A stretch of 64,000 nucleotides of DNA from Streptomyces longhuiensis (GCF_020616555.1 NZ_CP085173.1:4976001-5040000), one strand, 5' to 3'. Counted from the stretch's first letter, positions 35,494 to 50,112 are shown. Notes: a model not told the origin generated them from the sequence alone. A program made the numbers and translations.

Positions 35494-37533
35494 GTGGCTG
35501 ACGTACCTGCCGATCTTGCCGCAGTGTGGCCACGAGTTCTGGAGCAGCTCCTCGGGGAGGGCCGTGGGCAGGGCGTTGAGACGAAGGACGAGCACTGGAT
35601 CCGGCGCTGCCAGCCTCTCGCGCTGGTCGCCGACACCGCGCTGCTCGCCGTGCCGAACGAGTTCGCGAAGGGCGTACTCGAGGGTCGGCTCGCGCCGGTC
35701 GTGGCCGAAACGCTGAGCCGCGAGTGCGGCCGCCCGATCCGGATCGCGATCACGGTCGACGACTCCGTCGGGGAACAGCCCGCCCCGCCCGCACCCCCCG
35801 TACAGCAGCACCGCTACGAAGAGTCCGAGCTGCCGTCGCCCCAGGGCCAGAGCCAGCCCCAGAACCAGCCCCATGAGCCGTACGACCCGTACGGTCGCCG
35901 CGCGGACGACCATGGGCAGGGCCCCCGCGGTGATCAGCCCCAGGGCCCCCGCGCCGACCAGCTCCCGACCGCCCGCCCCGCGTACCCGGACTACCAGCGT
36001 CCGGAGCCGGGCGCCTGGCCGCGATCGCAGGACGAGTACAGCTGGCAGCAGCCGCGGCTCGGCTTCCCGGAGCGCGACCCGTACGCGAACCCGCCCCAGC
36101 AGCCGCAGCACGACTACCGGCAGCAGGAACGCTCCCCGTACGAGCAGCAGAACGAGCGCTCTCCTTATGAGCAGCAGCAGGAACGCTCTCCTTATGAGCA
36201 GCAGGAGCGGTCGCCCTACGACCAGCAGTCGGACCGGACGGGATACGACCAGCAGTCGGACCGCAACGGTTACGACCAGCAGGTCGAACGCTCCGGATAC
36301 GAGCAGCAGTCCGAGCGGTCGTCGTACGAGCAGATGTCCGACCGTCAGGGGCGGCACGGCCGGCACGAGCGCCGTGACCTCAACGAAGGTCCCATGGGCG
36401 GCCGCCCCGGGCAGGACGGCGGGCGCACCCGCGGTGTCCCCAGTGGTGCCCCCGGACCGCTCGCCGCGCAGCCCGCGCCCGCGACGGGTCCCGGCGAGCC
36501 GACGGCGCGACTGAACCCGAAGTACCTCTTCGACACCTTCGTCATCGGTGCCTCGAACCGTTTCGCCCACGCTGCCGCGGTCGCCGTGGCAGAGGCGCCG
36601 GCGAAGGCGTACAACCCCCTCTTCATCTATGGGGAGTCGGGGCTCGGCAAGACCCACCTGCTGCACGCGATCGGGCACTACGCGCGCAGCCTGTACCCGG
36701 GCACGCGTGTGCGTTACGTGAGCTCGGAGGAGTTCACGAACGAGTTCATCAACTCGATCCGCGACGGCAAGGGCGACAGCTTCCGCAAGCGGTACCGCGA
36801 GATGGACATCCTTCTTGTCGACGACATCCAGTTCCTCGCGGACAAGGAGTCGACGCAGGAGGAGTTCTTCCACACCTTCAACACGCTCCACAACGCGAAC
36901 AAGCAGATCGTGCTCTCCAGTGACCGGCCGCCCAAGCAGCTGGTGACCCTGGAGGACCGGCTGCGCAACCGCTTCGAGTGGGGTCTGATCACCGACGTCC
37001 AGCCGCCCGAGCTGGAGACCCGAATCGCCATCCTTCGTAAGAAGGCGGTGCAGGAGCAGCTGAACGCTCCGCCGGAGGTCCTCGAGTTCATCGCGTCCCG
37101 CATCTCGCGCAACATCCGCGAGCTGGAGGGGGCGCTGATCCGGGTCACGGCGTTCGCGTCGCTGAACCGGCAGCCGGTGGACCTCGGTCTGACGGAGATC
37201 GTCCTCAAGGACCTGATCCCCGGCGGCGAGGACTCGGCCCCCGAGATCACGGCGACGGCGATCATGGCGGCGACGGCCGACTACTTCGGCCTGACGGTGG
37301 AGGACCTGTGCGGATCGTCGCGCAGCCGCGTCCTGGTGACGGCACGCCAGATCGCGATGTACCTGTGCCGTGAGCTCACCGACCTGTCCCTGCCGAAGAT
37401 CGGTGCGCAGTTCGGCGGCCGCGACCACACGACCGTCATGCACGCGGACCGCAAGATCCGCGCGCTGATGGCCGAGCGACGGTCCATCTACAACCAGGTC
37501 ACCGAGCTCACCAACCGCATCAAGAACGGCTGA
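35494..37533 (+). CDS. dnaA: Chromosomal replication initiator DnaA
   Basis: AAA+ ATPase that binds DnaA boxes and opens oriC. The 679-residue protein is far longer than the E. coli one because of domain II. Domain I is about residues 1-90. Domain II (about 90-340) is Pro/Gln/Arg-rich with a tandem SPYEQQ-type repeat. Domain III has Walker A GESGLGKT (380-387) and Walker B LLVDDIQF. Domain IV has the DNA-binding signature [19 protein letters not shown] 35494 is preceded by GAGAG. It is followed by a terminator and oriC. Confidence 0.98.
   Translation: MADVPADLAAVWPRVLEQLLGEGRGQGVETKDEHWIRRCQPLALVADTALLAVPNEFAKGVLEGRLAPVVAETLSRECGRPIRIAITVDDSVGEQPAPPAPPVQQHRYEESELPSPQGQSQPQNQPHEPYDPYGRRADDHGQGPRGDQPQGPRADQLPTARPAYPDYQRPEPGAWPRSQDEYSWQQPRLGFPERDPYANPPQQPQHDYRQQERSPYEQQNERSPYEQQQERSPYEQQERSPYDQQSDRTGYDQQSDRNGYDQQVERSGYEQQSERSSYEQMSDRQGRHGRHERRDLNEGPMGGRPGQDGGRTRGVPSGAPGPLAAQPAPATGPGEPTARLNPKYLFDTFVIGASNRFAHAAAVAVAEAPAKAYNPLFIYGESGLGKTHLLHAIGHYARSLYPGTRVRYVSSEEFTNEFINSIRDGKGDSFRKRYREMDILLVDDIQFLADKESTQEEFFHTFNTLHNANKQIVLSSDRPPKQLVTLEDRLRNRFEWGLITDVQPPELETRIAILRKKAVQEQLNAPPEVLEFIASRISRNIRELEGALIRVTAFASLNRQPVDLGLTEIVLKDLIPGGEDSAPEITATAIMAATADYFGLTVEDLCGSSRSRVLVTARQIAMYLCRELTDLSLPKIGAQFGGRDHTTVMHADRKIRALMAERRSIYNQVTELTNRIKNG
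36126..36335 (+). repeat. Tandem repeat in dnaA domain II
   Basis: About eight imperfect units of 24-27 bp encoding variants of ERSPYEQQ (later [31 protein letters not shown]), spanning roughly residues 211-281. The DNA units are similar as well (CGCTCTCCTTATGAGCAGCA occurs twice), indicating recent unit duplication. Confidence 0.85.
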
Positions 37534-37564
37534 CAGCAGCCTTCAGACCTCTCTGTACGCCGTC

Positions 37565-37600
37565 GAAGGGCGCCCCGGGACACCTCCTGGGGCGCCCTTC
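37565..37600 (+). terminator. Terminator of dnaA
   Basis: GAAGGGCGCCCC paired with its reverse complement, extended inward by wobble pairs around CACC, followed by TTTGTT. It lies 32 bp after the dnaA stop. Confidence 0.85.
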
Positions 37601-38151
37601 TTTGTTGCGGCAGACGGCGTGACCGGACTCGGTGTTCGATTCCTGTCCTCGGTTACGGGTGTTCTCCACAGATGTGCGGACTTTCTTGCGTCCACACCCT
37701 GGGGACTGCCAAGTTGTCCAGACTGTGTCCACAGGGCCCCACGCTGAATGACCATCAGACCAGGTCAGACGGCTGTGGATTCGTGGACAAAAGATCTCCA
37801 CAGGCTGTGGACAAGATCTTCCTCCACAGGGTGTGGGTTTCGTTGTCCACCGTCGACCCACAGGTCAGCGGCCCTTGTGCACAGCTGCAGGCGCCTTCTC
37901 CACACGGCTGTCCACTGTTCGGCAACGCAACGTGCAAAATCACCGTGCCGAGTGAAAGGCGTCACATCAAGGGGTGTGGTTGGGCTGTGGGGAACCGGGG
38001 TAAAGCTGGGGACAGCCCTGGGGAGAAGTCGCCCCGGCCTGTGTATCGGGTGTGCAGAACTTTTCCCCGTCCACAGAGAACCCCGGTTGTCCACCGCTCG
38101 CGCCCACAGGCCCGGTGGACAAAAAACCGACTCTGACCTGCGAAAAGGCAG

Positions 38152-38190
38152 TTATCCACGGTTTCCACAGCCCCTACTACTACTCCCAAC
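38152..38190 (+). promoter_or_regulatory. DnaA boxes plus DnaA-trio-like sequence
   Basis: TTATCCACG (38152-38160) and GTTTCCACA (38161-38169) are followed by a short GC stretch and CTACTACTACT (38174-38184). Box, GC spacer and 5'-CTACTACTA polarity match the basal unwinding arrangement described for DnaA-trios in Bacillus. Identification is by pattern only. Confidence 0.5.
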
Positions 38191-38423
38191 TAGAGAGAGC
38201 TGGGAATCAGGATTGAAGTGGGGGCTGTGCACAACTCGAGGTCCGGTGCTCGACAGCGGGTCGGCACGACTTGACCCCGAGCGGCAACGACTGTCAGCGC
38301 CGTACGTCAGACTGTTCCCCGGTGTCCTTCCCATGTGGCGGCTGAGCGACACCGAGTCACACGACGACGACCGAAGACCAACGCAGGGCGAGAGCAGCCA
38401 GCAACAGCAGGAGGCGGCTTACG

Positions 38424-39554
38424 GTGAAGATCCGGGTGGAACGCGACGTACTCGCGGAGGCAGTGGCCTGGGCGGCGCGCAGCCTCCCGGCCCGACCGCC
38501 TGCGCCGGTCCTCGCGGGCCTTCTCCTGAAGGCCGAGGAGGGCGCACTGAGCCTGTCGAGCTTCGACTACGAGGTCTCGGCGCGGGTCTCGGTCGACGCG
38601 GAGATCGACGAGGAGGGCACCGTCCTCGTCTCGGGCCGGCTCCTGGCGGACATCTGCCGTGCCCTGCCGAACCGTCCGGTGGAGATTTCCACAGACGGTG
38701 TACGAGCGACCGTGGTCTGCGGCTCCTCGCGATTCACACTCCACACCCTGCCTGTGGAGGAGTACCCGGCACTGCCGCAGATGCCGACCGCGACGGGCAC
38801 CGTCCCCGGTGAGGTCTTCGCCTCCGCCGCGGCCCAGGTCGCCATCGCCGCCGGCCGTGACGACACCCTGCCGGTGCTCACGGGTGTGCGCATCGAGATC
38901 GAGGGCGACACGGTCACCCTCGCCTCCACCGACCGCTACCGCTTCGCGGTCCGCGAGTTCCTGTGGAAGCCGGAGGACCCCGAGGCGTCCGCGGTCGCCC
39001 TGGTGCCCGCCAAGACGCTCCTGGACACCGCCAAGGCGCTCACGAGCGGTGACACGGTCACCCTGGCCCTGTCGGGCTCCGGCGCCGGTGAGGGTCTCAT
39101 CGGCTTCGAGGGCGCGGGCCGCCGTACGACGACGCGTCTGCTCGAGGGCGACCTGCCGAAGTACCGCACCCTGTTCCCGACGGAGTTCAACTCCGTGGCC
39201 GTGATCGAGACCGCCCCCTTCGTGGAGGCCGTCAAGCGTGTGGCCCTCGTCGCCGAGCGGAACACCCCGGTGCGGCTCAGCTTCGAGCAGGGCGTGCTGA
39301 TCCTGGAGGCCGGCTCCAGCGACGACGCACAGGCTGTGGAAAGGGTCGACGCCCAGCTGGACGGCGACGACATCTCGATCGCCTTCAACCCGACGTTCCT
39401 CCTGGACGGTCTGAGCGCGATCGACTCCCCGGTCGCCCAGCTCTCCTTCACGACCTCCACGAAGCCGGCGCTGCTCAGCGGCAGGCCCGCCGTGGACGCC
39501 GAGGCGGACGACGCGTACAAGTACCTGATCATGCCGGTGCGGCTGTCGGGCTGA
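38424..39554 (+). CDS. dnaN: DNA polymerase III beta subunit (sliding clamp)
   Basis: Ring-shaped processivity clamp. The 376-residue protein has three repeated clamp domains, with start KIRVERDVLAEAVAWAARSLPARPPAPVLAG and the end YKYLIMPVRLSG, where MPVRL forms part of the partner-binding pocket. GTG 38424 follows GGAGG. It is the first gene right of oriC. The mRNA leader overlaps the oriC edge, so the promoter must lie among the last DnaA boxes. Confidence 0.98.
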   Translation: MKIRVERDVLAEAVAWAARSLPARPPAPVLAGLLLKAEEGALSLSSFDYEVSARVSVDAEIDEEGTVLVSGRLLADICRALPNRPVEISTDGVRATVVCGSSRFTLHTLPVEEYPALPQMPTATGTVPGEVFASAAAQVAIAAGRDDTLPVLTGVRIEIEGDTVTLASTDRYRFAVREFLWKPEDPEASAVALVPAKTLLDTAKALTSGDTVTLALSGSGAGEGLIGFEGAGRRTTTRLLEGDLPKYRTLFPTEFNSVAVIETAPFVEAVKRVALVAERNTPVRLSFEQGVLILEAGSSDDAQAVERVDAQLDGDDISIAFNPTFLLDGLSAIDSPVAQLSFTTSTKPALLSGRPAVDAEADDAYKYLIMPVRLSG

Positions 39555-39731
39555 CGCTCCACAGGGCATGGCCGCCGGGCGTTCGCCTGAGCGGCCATGC
39601 CCACAGGTGGGCGTGAGCTCCCCCTCTGCCCGAAAGGCGTGGGTGGTACCCCCAGGTTTAGGCTCGGAACACAGGTGCGGGAGTGCCTCACGCACCACCT
39701 CACGCCCCGTCGCAACTTAAGGAACCACCTG

Positions 39732-40607
39732 ATGGAGCTCGGTCTCGTCGGTCTCGGCAAGATGGGCGGCAACATGCGCGAGCGCATCCGCCGCGCAGGC
39801 CACACCGTCATCGGATACGACCGCAATCCGGACCTCGCGGACGTCCACAGCCTCGGAGAGCTTGTGGGCAAGCTCAAGGCCCCGCGTGTGGTGTGGGTGA
39901 TGGTCCCCGCCGGCGGCGCGACCCAGGCCACCGTCGACGAGCTCGCCGAACTCCTCGAGCCGGGCGACGTCGTCGTGGACGGCGGCAACTCGCGCTGGAC
40001 CGACGACGAGAAGCACGCCGTCGAGCTGGGCATCAAGGGCATCGGCTTCGTCGACTGCGGCGTCTCCGGGGGTGTCTGGGGTCTGGAGAACGGCTACGCC
40101 CTGATGTACGGCGGCACCAAGGAGCACGTCGCCAAGGTCCAGCCGATCTTCGACGCCCTCAAGCCGGAGGGCGAGTTCGGCGCCGTACACGCGGGCAAGG
40201 TCGGCGCGGGCCACTTCGCGAAGATGGTCCACAACGGCATCGAGTACGCCATGATGCAGGCCTACGCCGAGGGCTGGGAGCTCCTGGAGAAGGTCGACTC
40301 CGTCACCGATGTGCGGGAGGTCTTCCGCTCCTGGCAGGAGGGCACGGTCATCCGTTCCTGGCTGCTCGACCTGGCGGTCAACGCTCTGGACGACGACGAG
40401 CACCTGGAGAAGCTGCGCGGCTTCGCCGCCGACTCCGGTGAGGGCCGCTGGACGGTCGAGGCGGCCATCGACAACGCGGTGCCGCTGCCCGCGATCACCG
40501 CGTCCCTGTTCGCGCGCTTCGCCTCGCGCCAGGACGACTCGCCGCAGATGAAGATGATCGCCGCGCTGCGCAATCAGTTCGGCGGCCACGCAGTCGAGAA
40601 GAAGTAG
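39732..40607 (+). CDS. gnd: 6-phosphogluconate dehydrogenase, short (decarboxylating, NAD-type) form
   Basis: Oxidises 6-phosphogluconate to ribulose-5-phosphate. The 291-residue protein is the short GndA/YqeC form, not the 470-residue form. NAD motif [12 protein letters not shown], then [36 protein letters not shown] and catalytic Lys in [21 protein letters not shown] 39732 follows AAGGA; upstream in-frame starts have no family similarity. Its insertion between dnaN and recF is a Streptomyces feature. Confidence 0.93.
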   Translation: MELGLVGLGKMGGNMRERIRRAGHTVIGYDRNPDLADVHSLGELVGKLKAPRVVWVMVPAGGATQATVDELAELLEPGDVVVDGGNSRWTDDEKHAVELGIKGIGFVDCGVSGGVWGLENGYALMYGGTKEHVAKVQPIFDALKPEGEFGAVHAGKVGAGHFAKMVHNGIEYAMMQAYAEGWELLEKVDSVTDVREVFRSWQEGTVIRSWLLDLAVNALDDDEHLEKLRGFAADSGEGRWTVEAAIDNAVPLPAITASLFARFASRQDDSPQMKMIAALRNQFGGHAVEKK

Positions 40608-40710
40608 CGCACAAAGCGAACCCACGAAGCGAACGCACAACGCATCGCGAAGCTCCACGAAGAAACAGTCCACACCCGCTCCACACCTTGGGGGAGGTCG
40701 GCGAACGACC

Positions 40711-41835
40711 ATGCACGTGACGCATCTGTCGCTGGCCGACTTCCGCTCGTACGCCCGGGTCGAGGTCCCTCTCGATCCGGGCGTCACCGCGTTCGTGGGC
40801 CCGAACGGGCAGGGCAAGACCAACCTCGTCGAGGCCGTCGGCTATCTCGCCACCCTCGGCAGTCACCGGGTCTCCTCGGACGCGCCGCTGGTCCGCATGG
40901 GCGCCGAGCGCGCCGTCATACGGGCCGCGGTCCGGCAGGGCGAGCGCCAGCAGCTCATCGAGCTCGAACTCAACCCGGGCAAGGCGAACCGCGCCAGGAT
41001 CAACCGGTCCTCGCAGGTCAGACCCCGTGACGTGCTCGGCATCGTGCGCACGGTCCTGTTCGCGCCGGAGGACCTCGCGCTCGTCAAGGGCGACCCCGGC
41101 GAGCGCCGCCGCTTCCTCGACGAGCTGATCACGGCCCGCTCCCCGCGCATGGCCGGTGTCCGGTCCGACTACGACCGCGTACTCAAGCAGCGCAACACGC
41201 TCCTCAAGTCGGCCGCGCTCGCCCGCAGGCACGGCGGACGGTCCATGGACCTGTCGACCCTCGACGTGTGGGACCAACACCTCGCGCGCGTGGGCGCCGA
41301 GCTGCTCGCGCAGCGATTCGACCTGATCGCCACGCTCCAGCCGCTCGCCGACAAGGCGTACGAACAGCTGGCGCCCGGCGGCGGGCCGCTCGCCCTCGAA
41401 TACAAGCCGTCCTCGCCCGAAATCGACGGCCACGCGCGCGAAGAGCTCTACGAGCAGCTGATGGCCGCCCTCGAAGCGGCCCGCAAACAGGAGATCGAGC
41501 GGGGCGTCACCCTCGTCGGACCGCACCGCGACGACCTGGTCCTCAAGCTCGGCCAGCTGCCGGCGAAGGGGTACGCCAGCCATGGCGAGTCCTGGTCGTA
41601 CGCGCTGGCGCTGCGCCTGGCCTCGTACGACCTGCTGCGGGCCGAGGGGAACGAGCCGGTGCTCGTGCTCGACGACGTCTTCGCGGAGCTCGACGCGCGA
41701 CGCAGGGAGCGCCTCGCCGAGCTGGTCGCCCCCGGCGAGCAGGTCCTGGTGACGGCCGCGGTGGACGACGACGTGCCGGGCATCCTGGCGGGCACGCGGT
41801 ACGCGGTGTCCGACGGCACGGTGGAGCGGATATGA
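40711..41835 (+). CDS. recF: DNA replication and repair protein RecF
   Basis: SMC-like ATPase that helps load RecA at gaps. The 374-residue protein has Walker [30 protein letters not shown]-type signature region [21 protein letters not shown], and Walker [25 protein letters not shown] 40711 follows GGGGGAGGT. Its stop overlaps the ATG of the next gene (ATGA), implying coupling. Confidence 0.97.
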   Translation: MHVTHLSLADFRSYARVEVPLDPGVTAFVGPNGQGKTNLVEAVGYLATLGSHRVSSDAPLVRMGAERAVIRAAVRQGERQQLIELELNPGKANRARINRSSQVRPRDVLGIVRTVLFAPEDLALVKGDPGERRRFLDELITARSPRMAGVRSDYDRVLKQRNTLLKSAALARRHGGRSMDLSTLDVWDQHLARVGAELLAQRFDLIATLQPLADKAYEQLAPGGGPLALEYKPSSPEIDGHAREELYEQLMAALEAARKQEIERGVTLVGPHRDDLVLKLGQLPAKGYASHGESWSYALALRLASYDLLRAEGNEPVLVLDDVFAELDARRRERLAELVAPGEQVLVTAAVDDDVPGILAGTRYAVSDGTVERI

Positions 41836-42374
41836 GCGAGAACACATCCGGCGACGTCCCGCCGAAGGCCCCCGAGCCGTCCGGCGTCGACCTCGCGCGC
41901 GTGGCCCTGCGCGCCGCGAAGGAACAGGCACGCGCGCGTGGAGTGGCCGACCAGCAGAAGAAGCAGGCCCGGCGCGGTGGCGGACTGAGGTCCGGGGCGC
42001 GTGCCGACGGCCGCGACCCGGTCGCGTTCGGCGCGGCGATCAACCGGCTGATCACCGAGCGTGGCTGGGAGGCGCCGGCCGCCGTCGGCGGTGTCATGGG
42101 CCGCTGGCCGGAGATCGTGGGCGAGGACCTCGCCAAGCACTCCGAGCCCCTGAAGTACGACGAGGACGAGCGCGTCCTGACCGTCCAGTGCGACTCGACG
42201 GCCTGGGCGATGCAGCTGCGGTACCTGGCTCCGACGCTGGTGGCGCGGCTCAACGAGGACCTCGGGCACGGCACCGTACGGCTCCTGAAGATCCTTGGGC
42301 CCAACGGTCCCGCCCGCCGCTTCGGCCCCCTGCGCGCCCCCGGAAGCAAGGGCCCCGGCGACACCTACGGGTGA
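41832..42374 (+). CDS. DUF721 (DciA-like) protein
   Basis: 180 residues. A charged, low-complexity N-terminus of about 75 residues precedes the DUF721 domain ([59 protein letters not shown]). DUF721 proteins include DciA, which helps load DnaB helicase in bacteria lacking DnaC; a like role is plausible in Streptomyces. It is the fixed neighbour between recF and gyrB in actinomycetes and is coupled to recF by a four-base overlap. Confidence 0.9.
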   Translation: MSENTSGDVPPKAPEPSGVDLARVALRAAKEQARARGVADQQKKQARRGGGLRSGARADGRDPVAFGAAINRLITERGWEAPAAVGGVMGRWPEIVGEDLAKHSEPLKYDEDERVLTVQCDSTAWAMQLRYLAPTLVARLNEDLGHGTVRLLKILGPNGPARRFGPLRAPGSKGPGDTYG

Positions 42375-42563
42375 GTCCGCAGAGCCGCCGGCCGGGCGTT
42401 GACACCCGGTTGACGCCCGGAAGCGCTGAGTGCCGCTGTGAGCCTCTTGGAGCCCCGGGACGCATATGGGGAGTCGGCAGAGGCCGGTTCAGGGCGGCAC
42501 ATGCGGACTCAGGTACCCGCAAACCCCCATCACTGTCAGCGCTACCGGTAGACTGAGAGTTAA

Positions 42564-44744
<2,181 letters not shown>

Positions 44745-44786
44745 GTCGGTCTCAGCTGACCGCGTCAGAAAGGATCTTCACCAGCA

Positions 44787-47414
<2,628 letters not shown>

Positions 47415-47432
47415 CGCGAGGAGTGAGTCATC

Positions 47433-48095
47433 GTGAGCGGAGCCACGGGCGCCGGATCGACCGGTACGGAATCGGACGGCGGCCGTGGCCCCGCCACTGA
47501 CTCGAACGACTCGCACGAGTCTCATGGATCCCAGGGGGGAACTGTGACGGACACCCGAGGTCCGCAGACGCAGCAGTACGCGGCCGAGACGGACGGGGCG
47601 CTGCCCGGGGAGAGGCAGCAGCCTTCGCAGCCCTCGCAGCCGTACCACCCGCCGCAGGCCTACCAGGCGGCTCCGCCGGCCGGAGCGGTCCGCAGGCCGC
47701 GCACGGGGGCCCGCACGACGCCCCGTACGCGCAAGGCGCGTCTGAGGGTCGCCAAGGCCGATCCGTGGTCGGTGATGAAGGTCAGCTTCCTGCTCTCCAT
47801 CGCGCTCGGCATCTGCACGGTCGTCGCGGCGGCGGTGCTGTGGATGGTCATGGACGCCATGGGCGTCTTCTCGACCGTGGGCGGCACGATCTCCGAGGCC
47901 ACGGGCTCGAACGAGTCCAACGGCTTCGACCTCCAGTCGTTCCTGTCGCTGCCGCGCGTCCTGATCTTCACGTCGATCATCGCGGTCATCGACGTCGTCC
48001 TGGCGACGGCTCTGGCCACGCTCGGCGCGTTCATCTACAACCTCTCCGCGGGCTTCGTGGGCGGCGTCGAGCTGACCCTCGCCGAGGACGAGTAG
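47433..48095 (+). CDS. DUF3566-type membrane protein
   Basis: 220 residues. A low-complexity N-terminus of about 105 residues is followed by two membrane helices (VSFLLSIALGICTVVAAAVLWMVMDAMG and VLIFTSIIAVIDVVLATALATLGAFIYNL). It is the conserved actinobacterial gene directly after gyrA (Rv0007 position). GTG 47433 follows GAGGAG. A GTG at 47544 with AGGGGGGA is an alternative start giving a shorter protein. Function unknown. Confidence 0.9.
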   Translation: MSGATGAGSTGTESDGGRGPATDSNDSHESHGSQGGTVTDTRGPQTQQYAAETDGALPGERQQPSQPSQPYHPPQAYQAAPPAGAVRRPRTGARTTPRTRKARLRVAKADPWSVMKVSFLLSIALGICTVVAAAVLWMVMDAMGVFSTVGGTISEATGSNESNGFDLQSFLSLPRVLIFTSIIAVIDVVLATALATLGAFIYNLSAGFVGGVELTLAEDE

Positions 48096-48140
48096 CAGTC
48101 GAGCAGTAGCCGGGCAGCAGCCGCTTCAGTCGCTGCGACA

Positions 48141-48180
48141 CCTGTGGAGCGCATTCCCTGACGAGGGTGCGCTCCACAGG
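48141..48180 (+). terminator. Terminator of the gyrBA block
   Basis: Perfect 13-bp stem CCTGTGGAGCGCA with a 14-base loop, followed by CGTTTT, 46 bp after the DUF3566 stop. Confidence 0.8.
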
Positions 48181-48286
48181 CGTTTTGGCCGGTGGAGCGG
48201 GGTCCCGGCTATCGATTTTGGGACTGGCCGGGTCGTGCGCTAATCTTCAGAGGTCAGCGCGCGGGACACACACCGCAAAGCGCGGC

Positions 48287-48363
48287 GGGGCTATAGCTCA
48301 GTTGGTTAGAGCGCATCCCTGATAAGGATGAGGCCACAGGTTCAAATCCTGTTAGCCCCACCA
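48287..48363 (+). tRNA. tRNA-Ile (anticodon GAT)
   Basis: 77-base cloverleaf. Acceptor GGGGCTA pairs with TAGCCCC, D arm GCTC/GAGC, anticodon arm CATCC-CTGATAA-GGATG giving GAT, T arm ACAGG-TTCAAAT-CCTGT. The 3' CCA is encoded. A terminator hairpin follows five bases later. Confidence 0.98.
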
Positions 48364-48367
48364 GTAC

Positions 48368-48401
48368 AAAGACCCCCAACCGATCACGGTTGGGGGTCTT
48401 T
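48368..48401 (+). terminator. Terminator of tRNA-Ile
   Basis: Perfect 15-bp stem AAAGACCCCCAACCG with a four-base loop, ending in TTT. Confidence 0.88.
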
Positions 48402-48514
48402 GGCATCTATGGCTGACATCAGCCAATGAAGCAGATCTGCCGCAGGCTCGAGTGCAGCGGCAGCGGCATCGGCCCTCGCGCCGAGGCTCACACCTTGGGG
48501 CCGACGGGGGTGCC

Positions 48515-48676
48515 ATGCCTGATCACGGTTGGTCCGACAGCAGCGATGACGAAGACCCCTTCGAGCGCGGGAAGCCGGATCGGGCCTTTGTGCGGTGGAT
48601 CCTCTGCGCGGGGTTCGTGATCTGTGTGATCGGCGCGGCGTGGTTCACCTGGGCCTTCGCTCAGCGGAACCCCTAG
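48515..48676 (+). CDS. Small membrane protein, function unknown
   Basis: 53 residues. Acidic N-terminus (DHGWSDSSDDEDPFERG), one membrane helix (FVRWILCAGFVICVIGAAWFTWAFA), ending QRNP. ATG 48515 follows GGGGGTG. It resembles the next, frameshifted gene in plan: acidic start, one helix, ending in NP. Confidence 0.65.
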   Translation: MPDHGWSDSSDDEDPFERGKPDRAFVRWILCAGFVICVIGAAWFTWAFAQRNP

Positions 48677-48810
48677 CCCTCTCGCCGCGCGTGGTGCGCT
48701 GTTCGCGAGTGCCGGCCGGAGCGTGGGAGCTGGGGTGAGTAGTGGGTTGATGAAGCAGGGGTTGATGAAGCAGTCCGGCTGAGCCTTCTACGCTTCGGGC
48801 CGGGGGCGTC

Positions 48811-48998
48811 ATGGCCGATCGGGACCGGTACGACGACAGCGACTACGTGAGCGCGGTCGAGCAGTCCGAGCGCGTGAATCGGTTCGGCTGGAAAGCGATC
48901 GGAGCCGTGACCGGGCTTCTGGGCATCGCCTGATCGGTGTCGTCGTTGTCTGTCTGGCCGCTGTGGTTGACCTGGCGTACGTCGTCGCCAACCCCTAG
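48811..48998 (+). pseudogene. Frameshifted small membrane protein
   Basis: The ATG frame runs MADRDRYDDSDYVSAV... to LLGIA and stops at TGA 48931-48933. In the next frame the helix continues as IGVVVVCLAAVVDLAYVVANP to TAG 48996-48998. Adding one C to the CC at 48929-48930 would join them (GIALIGVVVV...) into a 62-residue single-helix protein like its upstream neighbour. Either a true one-base deletion or a sequencing error. Confidence 0.65.
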
Positions 48999-49773
48999 TA
49001 CGTCATGAGGTTCGCCGCGGATCTCGCGCCGCTCTGACATCAACGCCCGAGACCAACAGGCACGAACAGCGGCGATCGGCACAGAAGTCCAGCGAACGGC
49101 GAGCCGCGTCAGCCCCACACGACAGAAACCCTCAACCCATCGTGGTTGGGGGGTTTGGCGTATTGGGGGTTTTGACGTCTTTGGGCGGGGCGGCGGGGCA
49201 GGGCCGTCCTCCGTGGGCGCACGCCGAGAAGACCCTCAGCCTGTGGTGGCCGGGGTCGTGAAAGGTCGAGGGCGCGGGGAGCGCGGTCTAGCGGCTTCTT
49301 GCTGCTTGCTGCCTGGTGCCTGCTGCCTTGCTGTCGCGGTCAAGCGGTGGGGCGCTTTGCCTGCGGTTGGTGCCGTCTGGATCTGAAGTGGGGCCGGCAG
49401 GTTCGGGGCGTGGCTGCGCTGATGAAGCGCTGCCTGGTTCCGCCGCCGTGGCTCTGCGGTGCCGCGCTGCTGTGGTGCGGGTGGTGCGGGTGGTGCGTTC
49501 GTCTGTGGTGCTCGTACTCATGGTCGTGCTCGTGCTCGTACTGGCTGCTGAGCGGCCTGTCGGCTTGGGCCGATGGAACCGTGCTGCCGGACGTTCTCTG
49601 CGGTCGTGCCTGCCGGTGGTACCTGTCGCTCTTCCTCACCGGCTGTTCTTGCGGTGGAGCTTTTGCTGCGGAGGGTCTGCCGCGGTTCTTCAGGGCCGGC
49701 CGTCTTGCCGTCGCCGCTTTCGTCGCCGCTGCTGTCACTGCTGGTGGAGCTTCGTCTTTACGTACTGCTGTTG
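48999..49773. other. Gene-poor stretch, low complexity
   Basis: 775 bp with no convincing gene. It holds a hairpin at 49126-49156 and short tandem repeats at 49478-49550 (GTGGTGCGG three times, then GTGCTCGTA-type units). Open frames exist on both strands, but they have no ribosome sites and only biased Cys/Trp or His/Arg composition. Confidence 0.6.
49126..49156. terminator. Hairpin resembling the tRNA-Ile terminator
   Basis: AAACCCTCAACC paired with GGTTGGGGGGTTT (one bulge and one wobble). Both it and the preceding AGCCCCAC resemble the tRNA-Ile 3' end and its terminator. Confidence 0.55.
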
Positions 49774-50112
49774 CTACGACTGCGAGTGGAGCGCGTTGAT
49801 TCCTGCCGCGGTCTCTTCGAACTCGCTCCCGGACTCCGTGTCGGCCGGCGGGCGGTGGCGGCAGCTGGGGGAGGAACCGTGGGCCTCGGCGCGGATGCGC
49901 TGCTTCATTGTGGGAGGCAGGGATCGTTTGAAGGCCCAGGGTGCCCGGACGGCGGTAGCGGCGGGGGTGCTCACCGCCGCGTTGCGGATGCCCTCCGACT
50001 GCTGTACGGGCGTGGCCGCGGCGGCCGGGGACGTGAGACCCATCGCGGTCAGCACCGCGAAGAAGGCGGTGATGAGGACGGTCCACAGCTTGATGACCTT
50101 GTTGGTGGCCAT
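49774..50112 (-). CDS. Small secreted protein (possibly DUF6344 type)
   Basis: 112 residues. A clear signal peptide (KVIKLWTVLITAFFAVLTAMGLTSPAAAA, cleavage after AxA near residue 33) precedes a short mature region with TMKQRIRAEAHGSSPSCRHRPP. ATG 50112 follows GAGGGA. I recall Streptomyces proteins with this MKQRIRAEAHG...PSCRH pattern as DUF6344, but cannot confirm. Function unknown. It may have lost downstream sequence, since the following DNA is low complexity. Confidence 0.65.
   Translation of the reverse strand: MATNKVIKLWTVLITAFFAVLTAMGLTSPAAAATPVQQSEGIRNAAVSTPAATAVRAPWAFKRSLPPTMKQRIRAEAHGSSPSCRHRPPADTESGSEFEETAAGINALHSQS

Larger units (their letters stand above)
37534..38423. other. 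oriC, origin of chromosome replication
   Basis: 890-bp dnaA-dnaN spacer packed with DnaA boxes. Exact TTGTCCACA: 37806-37814 (minus strand). One mismatch: 37672 TTCTCCACA, 37714 TTGTCCAGA, 37725 GTGTCCACA, 37782 (minus) TTGTCCACG, 37843 TTGTCCACC, 37875 TTGTGCACA, 37896 TTCTCCACA, 38087 TTGTCCACC, 38114 (minus) TTGTCCACC, 38226 (minus) TTGTGCACA. Weaker: 37820, 37986 (minus), 38067, 38152 TTATCCACG, 38161 GTTTCCACA. A box-poor stretch (37905-37985) divides the boxes into two clusters, as in known Streptomyces origins. Short A-runs occur, but no long AT-rich element. Confidence 0.96.

Noticed and set aside
42400..42420. Repeated GTTGAC motifs before gyrB as -35 elements
   Set aside because: No matching -10 at the proper distance; the promoter cannot be assigned from sequence alone.
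49288..49521. Thr/Arg/Ser-rich minus-strand open frame
   Set aside because: No ribosome site and simple composition from the same low-complexity DNA.
49299..49799. Cys/Trp-rich plus-strand open frame of 166 codons
   Set aside because: No ribosome site, composition follows GTGGTGCGG and GCTCGTACT DNA repeats, and no plausible fold.
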